Shown: positions 1 through 9,047, counted from the first letter of the stretch. The stretch is DNA of 64,000 nucleotides from JAAYZK01 sp964535025 (GCA_964535025.1 CAZHRW010000149.1:38978-102977), one strand, 5' to 3'. Notes: generated by a model from the letters alone, not told the origin. Numbers and translations: made by a program.

Positions 1-456
1 GAAGACCTCCACCGCCTGCTGCTGCAGGTCGGCGCCGGCCAGGTCGGCCAGGACCTTCGCCGCCAGGGCCCCCAGCCGCTCGGCCGCCTCGCGGCGGAGG
101 TCGGCGACGAAGCTCACCCGCTGGTCGTCCAGGGCCGCCAGCCACTGCCGCTTGCGCTCGCTGACGTCCTGCTCGGCGCGGTCGGTCCGCTCCTGGCGGA
201 GCTGGGCGGCCTCGTCGCGGGCCTGCCGGAGGAACTCGTCGCGCTTGTCATCGAGCTGGCGGCGCTTGTCGCGGTAATCGGCGGCCTGCCGGTCGGCCTC
301 GTCGGCCTTGCGCTGGGCCTGGTCGAACTGCTCCCGGATGGTCGCCTTGCGCTTGTCGAGCGCCGTCAGGATGCGGTCGTAGAGGAAGACCTTCAACAGG
401 ACCGCCAGGATGGCGAAGTTGATGATCTGCGCGATGACGGTGACCCAGTCGATCAT
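1..456 (-). CDS. atpF: N-type ATP synthase subunit b (partial, C-terminus off the left edge)
   Basis: Peripheral stalk subunit of a rotary ATPase; it links the membrane a/c part to the catalytic head. I translated 152 codons on the minus strand from the ATG at 456, and the frame is open to the window edge. It begins MIDWVTVIAQIINFAILAVL, one hydrophobic helix, followed by a long charged Arg/Gln/Asp/Glu/Ala helix typical of b subunits. It is the seventh atp gene in the same-strand order D-C-Q-R-B-E-F; atpA and atpG are expected just outside. It is separated from atpE by a 213-base spacer holding two inverted repeats, unlike the tight spacing upstream. Identity is clear from helix pattern and position. 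Confidence 0.9.
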   Translation of the reverse strand, partial: MIDWVTVIAQIINFAILAVLLKVFLYDRILTALDKRKATIREQFDQAQRKADEADRQAADYRDKRRQLDDKRDEFLRQARDEAAQLRQERTDRAEQDVSERKRQWLAALDDQRVSFVADLRREAAERLGALAAKVLADLAGADLQQQAVEVF

Positions 457-503
457 GGTGCGCTCCGAAGTGTCAGGCGTCCTTGCATGCCTGATCCTGT
501 CGG

Positions 504-627
504 CGAGCAGGAGAGCAGTTGAGCAGGAGACCGCAGGTGAGCCGTTTGTGGCTTCCGTGTCATAACGTGCCTTCCATAGAGGGCGTGTCGTTCCTACTGT
601 TCACCTGATCTCCTGTTCACCTGCTCT
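504..627. repeat. Imperfect inverted repeat of iterated short words
   Basis: The left part (about 504-543) iterates GAGCAGGAGA-like words. The right part (about 592-627) holds two exact GTTCACCTG copies (599-607, 615-623) and reads as an approximate reverse complement of the left. It lies between atpE and atpF. The architecture resembles the repeats at 5676, 6427 and 44416, but with different words. Confidence 0.5.
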
Positions 628-673
628 GTAGCGTTTTGGCTTTTGATTCTTGGAATCAAAGCCAAAACGCTAC
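628..673. other. Long stem-loop overlapping the atpE stop codon
   Basis: The arm at 628-649 pairs with 653-673, giving 21 base pairs with one bulged T and a 3-base loop. The atpE stop codon (672-670, minus strand) is inside the arm transcribed first. No U-tract follows in the direction of transcription, so it is not a canonical intrinsic terminator. It could stabilise or process the mRNA between the highly expressed c subunit and b; that role is inferred. Confidence 0.7.
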
Positions 674-930
674 GTGCCGGTCCAGAAGGGGTTGGCGAAC
701 AGCAGGATCATCGAGACGACGAAGCAGTAGATGGCCGTCGACTCGACCATCGCCAGGCCGACGAACAGCGTCCGCGTGATCCGCCCGGCTTCGTCGGGCT
801 GCTGGGCGATGGCCCGCAGCGCCTCGGCCAGGCCCCGCCCCTCGCCGAGGGCCGGGCCGATCGAGCCGATGCCGATCGTGATCCCGGCGGTGAAGATCGA
901 TACCATGGCGATCAGTGATTGTGGATCCAT
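670..930 (-). CDS. atpE: N-type ATP synthase subunit c
   Basis: Proteolipid forming the ion-translocating rotor ring; 86 residues, two transmembrane helices with a polar loop carrying AQQPDEAG (42-49). The ion site is visible: E63 in VESTAIY (62-68) on helix 2, plus a second acidic residue E30 in GEG (29-31) on helix 1, where Na+-type rings such as that of Ilyobacter have Gln. A double-carboxylate site is known in N-ATPase c subunits, and the Burkholderia pseudomallei N-type ring was reported proton-specific, so coupling here could be H+ or Na+. Follows atpB by 13 bases. Stop codon is buried in a long stem. Confidence 0.95.
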   Translation of the reverse strand: MDPQSLIAMVSIFTAGITIGIGSIGPALGEGRGLAEALRAIAQQPDEAGRITRTLFVGLAMVESTAIYCFVVSMILLFANPFWTGT

Positions 931-943
931 CGGCGTCTCCTTG

Positions 944-1681
944 TCAGGGGCCCGTTTGCTCGCTTGACGGCCCCGCGGCGGTTTGGGGTTTTTCGTGCGT
1001 TTTCTTCTGCACCTGGATGCCCGAGGCGATGTACACGGCGGCGAGGACGGCGAAGATGTACGCCTGCACCAGCCCGGTCAGCAGGCCCAGCAGCTGCATG
1101 AAGATCGGGAAGATGAACGGGGCGATCGCCACGAGGATGGCGACGACCTTCACCCCGCTCATGGCGTTGCCGAACAAGCGCACCGCCAGCGCCAGCGTGC
1201 GGGACAGCTCGCCCATGAGGTTGAACGGCAGCATCAGGGGCGTGGGGCTGATGTAGTGGCGGAAGTAGGTCTTGGGCCCCTCGGCGAGGATCCCGTAGAT
1301 CGGCACCGCCAGGAACACGCAGATCGCCAGGCCCGCCGTCGTGGACAGCGACGCCGTCGGCGGCAGGTAGCCGGGGATGAGCGTCAGCGTGTTGGCCACG
1401 GCGATGAACAGGAACAGCGTCCCGACGAACGGGATGTAGGGCCCGGCCGGCTGGCGGGTGATCTCGCGGACCTGGTCGCGGATCGTCTCGACGATCATCT
1501 CCAGCAAGGCCTGCCGGCGGGGCGCCGTCGCGTCGGTGCGCAGACGGCGGGTCAGCAGATACGAGCCGATCACCATCACCGCCATCAGCGCCCACGTGTA
1601 GACGATGGTGGCGTTGAGTTTGAACGCGCCCCACGTCCAGAACACGATCTCGTCCGGCGAGATGGTTTCCAGGTCGCCCAC
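944..1681 (-). CDS. atpB: N-type ATP synthase subunit a
   Basis: Membrane stator subunit that forms the two half channels against the c ring. 245 residues with several hydrophobic helices. The essential arginine is visible as R168 in LAVRLFGNAMSG, followed by the conserved helix containing GLVQAYIFAVLAAVY. The start is one base beyond the end of atpR, implying translational coupling. The C-terminal tail after about residue 224 is hydrophilic (KKTHEKPQTAAG) and probably not conserved. Confidence 0.95.
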   Translation of the reverse strand: MGDLETISPDEIVFWTWGAFKLNATIVYTWALMAVMVIGSYLLTRRLRTDATAPRRQALLEMIVETIRDQVREITRQPAGPYIPFVGTLFLFIAVANTLTLIPGYLPPTASLSTTAGLAICVFLAVPIYGILAEGPKTYFRHYISPTPLMLPFNLMGELSRTLALAVRLFGNAMSGVKVVAILVAIAPFIFPIFMQLLGLLTGLVQAYIFAVLAAVYIASGIQVQKKTHEKPQTAAGPSSEQTGP

Positions 1682-1682
1682 G

Positions 1683-1973
1683 TCAGCGTGTCTCCTTGTC
1701 CGGTTCGGTCCTCGCCCGCCGCAGGGCCGCGATCCGCACCAGCGTGAACCCCACCAGCCCCGCCGCCGGCGGCTCCCACCGCCCGGGCCGTGCCAGCAGG
1801 TAGAAGATCGCCAGCAGCGCGCCCATTCGCACGACGAAGCTCGTCAGGAACAGCAGGGCCGGACGGCTCGTGACGGCCAGCCGTCGCGTCGTCCACCACA
1901 GCCCGCCGAGGAACACCGCCCCGGCGGTGGCCCCGGCGAACAGCCCCGTCACCAGCAGCGTCCAGCGGTCCAT
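1683..1973 (-). CDS. atpR: N-ATPase accessory membrane protein AtpR
   Basis: Small integral membrane protein specific to N-type ATPase operons, thought to help assemble or load ions into the a/c sector. 96 residues with about three hydrophobic segments (near 5-25, 38-60 and 68-84), Arg-rich between and after them. Identified from size, topology and position between atpQ and atpB, the diagnostic order of N-ATPase operons. It ends one base before atpB starts. Confidence 0.85.
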   Translation of the reverse strand: MDRWTLLVTGLFAGATAGAVFLGGLWWTTRRLAVTSRPALLFLTSFVVRMGALLAIFYLLARPGRWEPPAAGLVGFTLVRIAALRRARTEPDKETR

Positions 1974-1985
1974 CCGTGCTCCTTG

Positions 1986-2297
1986 CTAGCGTCCTTCCGA
2001 CTCGCGTTTGACCCAGTACCACGCCGTCAGGCAGCCGACGATCACGCCCATCCCCAGCCCCGTGAGCGTCCAGGAGATCCGTCCGCCCAGTTGCCGGTCG
2101 AGCCAGGCGCCGATCAGGGCGCCGACGACCGTGGGGATCGCCACCGACCAGCCGGCGACGCCCATCATGCCCAGCCAGAACCAGACGGAGCGATCGTCCT
2201 CCCGCCGGGCGCGGACCTTGCGCTGCTCCTTGTGCGTGACCGCGTCGCCGAAGCGGTTGTCGTCGCGTCCGTCGGTTGGCGACTGTCTGTCATCCAC
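1986..2297 (-). CDS. atpQ: N-ATPase accessory protein AtpQ (AtpZ/AtpI-like)
   Basis: 103 residues: a charged N-terminal half, then two transmembrane helices, the second holding TLTGLGMGVIVGCLTAWYW. The helix-hairpin pattern, with a Gly-rich first helix, is that of AtpZ/AtpI-like assembly or ion-handling proteins; AtpQ is its N-ATPase version. The start overlaps the end of atpC by eight bases, and atpR follows after 12 bases, so it is part of one polycistron. Confidence 0.85.
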   Translation of the reverse strand: MDDRQSPTDGRDDNRFGDAVTHKEQRKVRARREDDRSVWFWLGMMGVAGWSVAIPTVVGALIGAWLDRQLGGRISWTLTGLGMGVIVGCLTAWYWVKRESEGR

Positions 2298-2676
2298 GGT
2301 GTTCCAGCTCGATAAAGCGTCGGATGAAGTCGGCCTGCATCTTCTCCGACGCGGCGATCGCCTGCTGCTGATGCTCGCTGAGGCGTCGGAAGTCCTCCTC
2401 GGCCGCCTCCCGCAGCCTGCCCAGGGCCCCGCGGACCGCCCGCGGGGTCGACACCCGCACGTCGCCGCCGCACTTGACCAGCACGCCGCCGTCGATCGCC
2501 AGGAACGTCTCGTCCCCGTCGGCCGTGCGGAAGCTCAACAGCCCCGGCCCCAGCGCCGACACCAGGTCCACGTGCCGCTCCAGCAGGGTGAACGACCCCT
2601 CGGCGCCGTCGGCCGTCACGGCGGCGACGTCCTGGTCGACCTCGACACGCGTCGGCAGCAGGACCTGAAGATGCAT
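2290..2676 (-). CDS. atpC: ATP synthase subunit epsilon
   Basis: Central-stalk subunit that regulates coupling. 128 residues: an N-terminal beta-sandwich (about 1-82, with AEGSFTLLERHVDLVSALGPG corresponding to the usual 'GexGilpgH' region) and a C-terminal charged helical hairpin (about 85-128). Length is typical. It overlaps atpQ and is separated from atpD by 387 bases filled with inverted GC-rich repeats, unusual because atpD and atpC are normally adjacent. Confidence 0.9.
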   Translation of the reverse strand: MHLQVLLPTRVEVDQDVAAVTADGAEGSFTLLERHVDLVSALGPGLLSFRTADGDETFLAIDGGVLVKCGGDVRVSTPRAVRGALGRLREAAEEDFRRLSEHQQQAIAASEKMQADFIRRFIELEHRG

Positions 2677-2704
2677 GGCTTCTCGCTTGCCGGGCTTCGG
2701 GGCC

Positions 2705-3000
2705 CGGCTAAATTCTGTCGCCCCTTTGGGGCTTTGTGCGTAAACGGCGCTCCTGTCCGGGGACTGGCGCCCCCGGCTAAACTCTGTTGCCCCTTTCGGG
2801 GCTTTGTGCGTAAACGGCGCTCCTGTCCGGGGGCTGGCGCCCCCGGCTAAACTCTGTCGCCCCTTTGGGGCTTTGTCCCCGTCAGCCCCGGAGGGGCGGC
2901 GGAATTTTGCCGGGGGCGCCAGCCCCCGGAAAACGGCTTACGAACACGAGCCAGCCCCGGAGGGGCGGCATACGTTCCAAGGGGGCGTCAGCCCCCGCCC
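2705..3000. repeat. GC-rich repeat block, direct and inverted copies, inside the atp operon
   Basis: Two and a half direct copies of a unit of about 70 bases start at 2705, 2774 and 2844 (each opening CGGCTAAA(C/T)TCTGT). At 2881-3000 degenerate copies run in the opposite orientation (AGCCCCGGAGGGGCGGC at 2884 and 2953). The unit has internal palindromic cores such as GGGGGCTGGCGCCCC. The block fills the atpD-atpC gap. It looks like a REP/MITE-type insertion; no ORF of its own is supported. Confidence 0.75.
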
Positions 3001-3063
3001 ATCGTCTCCTTTCGTCGCCGCACGCTTGCGTCAAGGGCGGCCCGGGCGCGCGCGCCGGCTGAA

Positions 3064-4554
<1,491 letters not shown>

Positions 4555-4950
4555 TCAGGCTGGCCGCCGGGGCGGCTTGGCGCCCGGGGCGTGCTCGCGG
4601 CAGAACCGCGACCAGGGCTGGGCGGTCAGCCGCTGGAGGTCGATCGCCTTGCCGCACGTCTCGCAGCGGCCGTACGTCCCGTCTTCCATCCGCCGCAGGG
4701 CCTCGTCGATCTCGTAGACCAGGTCCCGCTCGATCTGGGCGAGCTGCTTGGCGGTGGCCCGCCCGTGCTCGTCGGTGCCCTCGTCGGCCGGGTGGGTCGG
4801 CAGGCGGGTGTGCATGTCGCCGCCGCCGGCGCTCCAGCCGGGCTGGTCGTCGTCGACCTGGCGAAAATCGCCGGTGATCTCGCGGCGGTGTTGCAGCAGC
4901 GCCTCGCGCAGCGTCCCGAGCTGCTTGCGATTCAATGGCGTCCGACGCAT
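4555..4950 (-). CDS. TraR/DksA-family zinc-finger protein
   Basis: About 131 residues if started at the ATG at 4950, which has GAGGAG seven bases upstream; an earlier in-frame ATG at 4989 is less likely. Predicted N-terminal coiled coil, then a C-terminal zinc finger with GRCETCGKAI and FCREH (a CxxC...CxxH version of the DksA finger). The family binds the RNA polymerase secondary channel or acts as a small regulator. It sits directly before atpD on the same strand, so it could be co-expressed with, or influence, the N-ATPase operon; that link is inferred from spacing only. Confidence 0.85.
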   Translation of the reverse strand: MRRTPLNRKQLGTLREALLQHRREITGDFRQVDDDQPGWSAGGGDMHTRLPTHPADEGTDEHGRATAKQLAQIERDLVYEIDEALRRMEDGTYGRCETCGKAIDLQRLTAQPWSRFCREHAPGAKPPRRPA

Positions 4951-5241
4951 GGGTCGCTCCTCGCGCGGCCGGCGGCGCCCCGAGGGCATCCCCGCCGCCG
5001 CGTCACAGGGAAGGGTATGCTACTTGCCACCTGAATGCTTTTCAAACGTCTCTTTCGCTTAGGACCACGGCACCTTTCCCGCCATGATCCACGCGCCTTC
5101 CTCGCCGGCCGCCGCCGCTAACCCATCGTTCGGGTTCGATCCGGTCGCGGGCCATAGAATTCAAAGGACGGCATGGGCACAAGGCGCGTCGGCTGCCGCC
5201 CGGCGGCAGCGGCGGCCGCGACCAGCGACAGGGAGCGAACG

Positions 5242-5676
5242 ATGAGCCAGTTACGCACATTGGGCTTCTTCGAAGCGGTGATCCAGACGACCCAGGAATG
5301 GATGGTCGAGCTGACCGAGCTGACCGGCCGCGCCGACGAACACAAGGCCTGGCAGATGCTCCGGGCCGTGCTGCACGTCCTGCGGGACCGGATGACCGTC
5401 GCCCACAGCGCCCACCTCAGCGCGCAACTGCCGACGATCATCCGGGGCCTGTACTTCGAGGGCTGGCGGCCGGCCGAGCAGCCGCTCCGCCTGCGCACCC
5501 GCGCCGAGTTCATCACGGCGGTCAGCGACGAGTTGTCCGGCCACCCGGAGATCGACCCCAACCAGGCCGTCGCCTGCGTCTTCCGGCTCCTGGCCCACCG
5601 CATCACCGGCGGCGAGCTGGACAAGATCAAGCAGTCGCTCCAGCCGGAGCTGCGGGCGATGTGGCCGACGGCGTGA
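5242..5676 (+). CDS. DUF2267 family protein
   Basis: 144 residues from the ATG at 5242, with AGGGAG nine bases upstream. The DUF2267 pattern is recognisable: AWQMLRAVLHVLRDRMTV, then SAQLPTIIRGLYFEGW, then a second helical copy with AEFITAVSDEL and ACVFRLLAHRITGGE. All-helical, soluble, no signal peptide. Molecular function is unknown for the family. Its stop codon is at the edge of a 134-base inverted repeat separating it from the convergent marC-like gene. Confidence 0.85.
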   Translation: MSQLRTLGFFEAVIQTTQEWMVELTELTGRADEHKAWQMLRAVLHVLRDRMTVAHSAHLSAQLPTIIRGLYFEGWRPAEQPLRLRTRAEFITAVSDELSGHPEIDPNQAVACVFRLLAHRITGGELDKIKQSLQPELRAMWPTA

Positions 5677-5809
5677 ACGGCGAATATCGAATATCGAACA
5701 AGGAATATCGAATATCGAAGTAGGCTGTCGCCCCAGGGCGCGTCAGCGGTCGTTGGCCGTTTGACTTCGACATTCGATATTCCTTGTTCAGTATTCGATA
5801 TTCGCCGTT
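5676..5809. repeat. Large inverted repeat of AATATCGAA words between convergent genes
   Basis: Two 45-base arms (5676-5720 and 5765-5809) are near-perfect reverse complements, each made of iterated CGAATATCGAA-like words; the loop is 44 bases and GC-rich. It is far more AT-rich than its surroundings. It lies exactly between the ends of the DUF2267 gene (plus) and the MarC gene (minus), so it could end transcription from both sides. Confidence 0.85.
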
Positions 5810-5814
5810 TGACA

Positions 5815-6417
5815 TCACCCGAACGCGAGCTTCGCCCCCGTAATAAGCATCTCGACGGCGACGGCGACGAGGATCATGCCCATGAGCCGTTCGACGGCGA
5901 CGAGGACGCGTTCACCGAGCAGCCGCCGCAGCAGGGGGGCGCTGAGGAAGCTGACCAGCGCGACGGCCCACGCCGCCAGCAGGGCCGCGGCCCAGACGGC
6001 CAGGCGGTCGGGCCAGCGGGCGGCCATGAGCATCAGCGTGGCCATCGTGCTGGGCCCGGCGATCAGCGGCAGGGCGATCGGCACGATCATTGCTTCGCCC
6101 TCCTCGCCGCCGCAGGTCATGTCGCCCGCGCCGCCGGGGCGGCCGGGGAAGATCATCCGGATCGCCACGATGAACAACACCACGCCCCCGGCGGCGCTGA
6201 GCGACGCCTGGCTGATGTGCATCGCCCGCATGATCTGATCGCCGGCCACCAGGAACACCCCCAGCACGGCCAGGGCGATCAGCCCCTCCCGCAGGATCAC
6301 CCACCGATACCGCCACCGCTGACCCTCCCCGTGCGGGACCAGCGCGAGGATCACCGGAATCGACCCGAACGGGTCGATCACCAGGCACAACGTGATGAAC
6401 GCCGAGACGAAGGACAT
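5815..6417 (-). CDS. MarC family integral membrane protein
   Basis: 200 residues from the ATG at 6417. Six hydrophobic segments, with the family signatures IDPFGSIPVILALV near the N-terminus and VPIALPLIAGPSTMATLML after the third segment. MarC (UPF0056) proteins are inner-membrane proteins of unknown transport function. The longer frame up to 6477 adds residues that run into a repeat and is not preferred. No strong Shine-Dalgarno is seen. Confidence 0.88.
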   Translation of the reverse strand: MSFVSAFITLCLVIDPFGSIPVILALVPHGEGQRWRYRWVILREGLIALAVLGVFLVAGDQIMRAMHISQASLSAAGGVVLFIVAIRMIFPGRPGGAGDMTCGGEEGEAMIVPIALPLIAGPSTMATLMLMAARWPDRLAVWAAALLAAWAVALVSFLSAPLLRRLLGERVLVAVERLMGMILVAVAVEMLITGAKLAFG

Positions 6418-6426
6418 CGTTCTTTT

Positions 6427-6502
6427 GAGACCTGAGACGTGAGACCTGAGGCCTGAGGTACGGCGAGGGCACCCCAAGCTTCACGTCTCAGGCCTGTCTT
6501 CC
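6427..6502. repeat. Inverted repeat of CCTGAGAC words
   Basis: The left part (about 6427-6459) iterates GAGACCTGAG-type words; the right part (about 6478-6502) contains CACGTCTCAGGCCTG, the reverse complement of the left core. It lies between the marC start and the end of the DUF2961 gene, both minus strand. Same architecture as the elements at 5676 and 44416. Confidence 0.6.
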
Positions 6503-7639
6503 TCAGTGATTCTTCGCCCACTTCGCCTTCATTCGCTTCATTTCGTTATTCAGCGGGACGGGCTTGCCGGGGCACTGTTTGCGTTTTTCGACGCGCCAGC
6601 GGCCGTCGTCGTCCTTGCGGACGGGCAGGCGCTTGGCGACGGGGGGGACGCGGCAGGCGGCGGCGGGCTCGCGGGCGTACCAGTAGGCGACCGAGGCCAT
6701 CTCGTTGGCCAGGTGGTTGCCGTGCCCGTGCTCGAGGGTGACCTTGATCTCGCGGGTGAACCGCACCGGGTTCTCCAGGTGGTGGACGTAGGAGGTCTGG
6801 TAGCCGCCGGTGTCGGCTTCGTGGAGGCTCGAGCCGTTGCGGGCGAAGGCGTTGGGCTGCATGCCCCAGGCCTGGTTGAAATAGTCTTCGCTGCCGGTGC
6901 CGTGCAGGTCGGGCGGCCACTTGTAGCCGTCCACCCAGATCATGTCGTCGCCCTCACCCCACCAGGTGCCCTGGAAGTTGGTCACCGAGAGGTTGCAGCC
7001 GATGTAATGGCCGGCCCCGCGGGTGTCGAGGATGACGTAGTTGTTCTCCCAGGCGAGCCGTCCGGCGTTGACGATGTCGGCTTGGGGGGTGTTGACGCGG
7101 ATCTCGTGGCCCCAGCCGCCGAAGGGGTTGGCGCGGCGGAACTCGGCGTGGAAATAGCCCGCGTCGTCGCCGAGCGCCTCGAGGGTCTCGTAATCGATGT
7201 AAAAGTACTGTCCCTGATCGGTGTCGCCCTCGTTGATCAGCTCGATCACGGCCCGCTCGCGGAAGGGCATCGGCGCGTAGCAGTTGAGGGCGCAGCCGGT
7301 GTTGAACTGGTTGTTGCGGCTGGTGGAGGCGGTGAACAGCAGCGACTGGTAGGAGTTGACCAGCCCGTGGCCGAGGCCGAAGAAGTCGCCCAGGGGCACC
7401 AGGACGCTGGGGCGTTTGGCGTTGTCCCAGGTGAACTTCAGCAGGCACTGGCGGTAGCCGGCCCGCTGGGTCATCCACAGGTGCGTGATCCGCCCCGGTC
7501 CGGCCAGGTCCGCCAGCACGCGGGATTCGCCGGCCGGGATGATCCAGCGGTCGGCGTTCCGCCCGGTGGTGTCCCACGACGAAACCCGCCGCGTGCGACG
7601 CGAGGGGTCGATGCGTGTCAGTGCGTTCAGGTCGACCAT
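6503..7639 (-). CDS. DUF2961 (GH172-type) protein
   Basis: 378 residues from the ATG at 7639, preceded by GAGGAAAGG. DUF2961 hallmarks: GRITHLWMTQ near the N-terminus, WWGEGDDMIWVDG and HGTGSEDYFNQAWG in the middle, ENPVRFTREIKVTLEHGHGN later. The family has been reassigned to glycoside hydrolase family 172 (fructofuranosidase and arabinofuranosidase activities). No signal peptide is seen, so it is probably cytoplasmic or exported by an unrecognised route. Acidic residues in the WGEGDD and GSEDY motifs are candidate catalytic groups. The exact substrate cannot be told. Confidence 0.85.
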   Translation of the reverse strand: MVDLNALTRIDPSRRTRRVSSWDTTGRNADRWIIPAGESRVLADLAGPGRITHLWMTQRAGYRQCLLKFTWDNAKRPSVLVPLGDFFGLGHGLVNSYQSLLFTASTSRNNQFNTGCALNCYAPMPFRERAVIELINEGDTDQGQYFYIDYETLEALGDDAGYFHAEFRRANPFGGWGHEIRVNTPQADIVNAGRLAWENNYVILDTRGAGHYIGCNLSVTNFQGTWWGEGDDMIWVDGYKWPPDLHGTGSEDYFNQAWGMQPNAFARNGSSLHEADTGGYQTSYVHHLENPVRFTREIKVTLEHGHGNHLANEMASVAYWYAREPAAACRVPPVAKRLPVRKDDDGRWRVEKRKQCPGKPVPLNNEMKRMKAKWAKNH

Positions 7640-7743
7640 GATCGCCTTTCCTCGAAAGCCCGCCATTGTCCGCGGGCGCCCCGGCGTTTGCGCGCACGGC
7701 GATTCTACAAGGTGGGCCGCCGGCCGCAAGGGGGCGCCGGACC

Positions 7744-8580
7744 TTACCGGGCCGTCCGTCGTCCGACGCTGTCCGACCGGTCCGACCGGTCCGACTTGTC
7801 CGACGCGTCCGACTTGTCCGACTTGTCCGACGCGTCTGGTGGGTCCGACGCCTCCCGGATCCCCTTACACTGGGGATACCCCGAGCAGCCCCAGAATGCC
7901 TTGCCGGCGTGAGGGCCCTGCTTGGCGGTGCGCCGGCGCATCGGCTTGCCGCACAGCGGGCAGGCGGGCGCATCCGCGGCGGCGTGGCGCGCTTCGGTCC
8001 GGGCGGCATGGAGGCGCTCGGTGAAGCCGCCCTGGTCGAGGAACTGGCGGCTCTGGGCTTCGATCTGCCGCCGCAGGAGATAGGCGGCCTGGTTCACGGC
8101 GCACAGCATGGCGTTCGCGGCCAGTTCCGCCTCGGCCTCGGCGACGAACGCCGCCAGGCCCGCCAGGCCCGTCAGGCGGATCGTCCCCGGCGTCGCCGGC
8201 GGGAGGTCGGGCGCGGCATCGTGTTTGAGCCGTTCCCGCATGGCGAGGGCCTGGGGCGACTCCTTGGGCCAGACCCGCAGGCCGTGCTGGAGGAGAAAAG
8301 TCCGATAGTCCTTGAGCAGTTCATCGGAGAGGCTGGCTCGCGCGACATTCGTGAGCTTCATCTCGGCCTTGCGGCTCGTGGCCGCGGCGCCGATGGCCTC
8401 GCTGATATTCCGCACCCCGCTCCGCGCCGCCTGAACCATCTGATCGTGCGTCCGCGACCGCTTCTCGATGAAACGATCGCAGAACACGACCGTCGCATCG
8501 TAAACGGCCTCGGCCACCTTGTAACTGCGAAGCCGCTCATAGCCCCCGTGCGGCAAGAGGACGGACTCATCGCTGGCCAT
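7744..8580 (-). CDS. Four-helix-bundle suffix-domain protein with zinc ribbon and SDx repeat tail
   Basis: 278 residues from the ATG at 8580 (AGGGGAGC upstream). Residues about 10-110 match the S23/23S intervening-sequence four-helix-bundle family. A linker and further helices follow, then a topoisomerase-type zinc ribbon (CPLCGKPM ... WGCSGYPQC, about 205-240). The last 37 residues are low-complexity (ASDKSDKSDASDKSD and similar), encoded by 9-base TCCGACxxx repeats that continue as a related non-coding array upstream of the gene. The ribbon and helical bundle suggest nucleic-acid binding; function unknown. The tail may be an artefact of repeat expansion rather than a domain. Confidence 0.8.
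   Translation of the reverse strand: MASDESVLLPHGGYERLRSYKVAEAVYDATVVFCDRFIEKRSRTHDQMVQAARSGVRNISEAIGAAATSRKAEMKLTNVARASLSDELLKDYRTFLLQHGLRVWPKESPQALAMRERLKHDAAPDLPPATPGTIRLTGLAGLAAFVAEAEAELAANAMLCAVNQAAYLLRRQIEAQSRQFLDQGGFTERLHAARTEARHAAADAPACPLCGKPMRRRTAKQGPHAGKAFWGCSGYPQCKGIREASDPPDASDKSDKSDASDKSDRSDRSDSVGRRTAR
7761..7852. repeat. 9-bp TCCGACxxx tandem repeat in coding sequence
   Basis: About nine units, consensus TCCGAC plus three variable bases, each equal to three codons (Ser-Asp-x on the minus strand). Forms the C-terminal tail of the four-helix-bundle protein. The same word recurs without coding potential at 8622-8977 and 35652-35692. Confidence 0.85.
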
Positions 8581-8621
8581 GGTAGTGCTCCCCTGCGTTT
8601 CCAAAGGTCAAGGACGGATCG

Positions 8622-8977
8622 ACCTGTCGGACGGCGTCAGACGGGTCGGACAGGTCAGATGGGTCTGACGGTGTCGGACAGGTCAGACAGGTCCGACAAT
8701 GTCGGACGATTTGGGCTCACGCGGCCCATCGGATATTGGACCCCTGCGGGGGACACCTGTCAAGCCGCGCCATAGCGGAAAAACCGCCCCCGAATCGTCC
8801 ACGCGAGTCTCTGCTGTCCGACGCTGTCTGACCGGTCGGACGAGTCCGACCTGTCCGACGCCGTCTGACGCGTCAGACGAGTCCGACCCGTCCGACGCCG
8901 TCTGAGCCGTCAGACGAGTCCGACCCGTCCGACGCTGTCTGACCTGTCTGACGAGTCCGACCTGTCCGACGCCGTCC
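8622..8977. repeat. Non-coding 9/10-bp repeat arrays in opposite orientations
   Basis: From about 8622 to 8707 the words read GTCGGACAGGTCAGAC. From about 8813 to 8977 they read in the reverse-complement sense (GTCCGACCTGTCTGAC). Between them is a core of about 100 bases without the word. The whole forms a large imperfect inverted repeat upstream of the four-helix-bundle gene. It occupies most of 8581-9047, which holds no supported gene. Confidence 0.8.
8735..8763 (-). promoter_or_regulatory. Candidate sigma70 promoter for the four-helix-bundle gene
   Basis: On the minus strand a perfect TTGACA (8763-8758) and TCCAAT (8740-8735) are 17 bases apart, within the non-repeat core between the two repeat arrays. 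Transcription would start near 8728, giving a leader of about 150 bases carrying the 9-bp repeats. Confidence 0.5.
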
Positions 8978-8998
8978 GTGCGGCGCGGCCGCCACCAA

Positions 8999-9013
8999 TG
9001 GCTATAATAGCCA
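8999..9013 (+). promoter_or_regulatory. Perfect TATAAT within a 7-bp palindrome
   Basis: TGGCTAT-A-ATAGCCA is a perfect inverted repeat with TATAAT at 9003-9008. No good -35 is present. A repressor binding the palindrome would cover the -10 box. The start codon of the 52-codon ORF is 45 bases downstream of the -10 box. Confidence 0.45.
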
Positions 9014-9047
9014 AATAAGGCCGCGCGTTCACGCTCGCGAGGGCGCG

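Noticed and set aside
6418..6477. Upstream start for the MarC protein at 6477
   Set aside because: The added residues are encoded by the CCTGAG-word repeat; the ATG at 6417 begins directly with the first membrane helix.
8622..8977. Possible coding extension of the four-helix-bundle gene or a new repeat protein
   Set aside because: Frames through this part switch because units vary between 9 and 10 bases and reverse orientation; no start signal.
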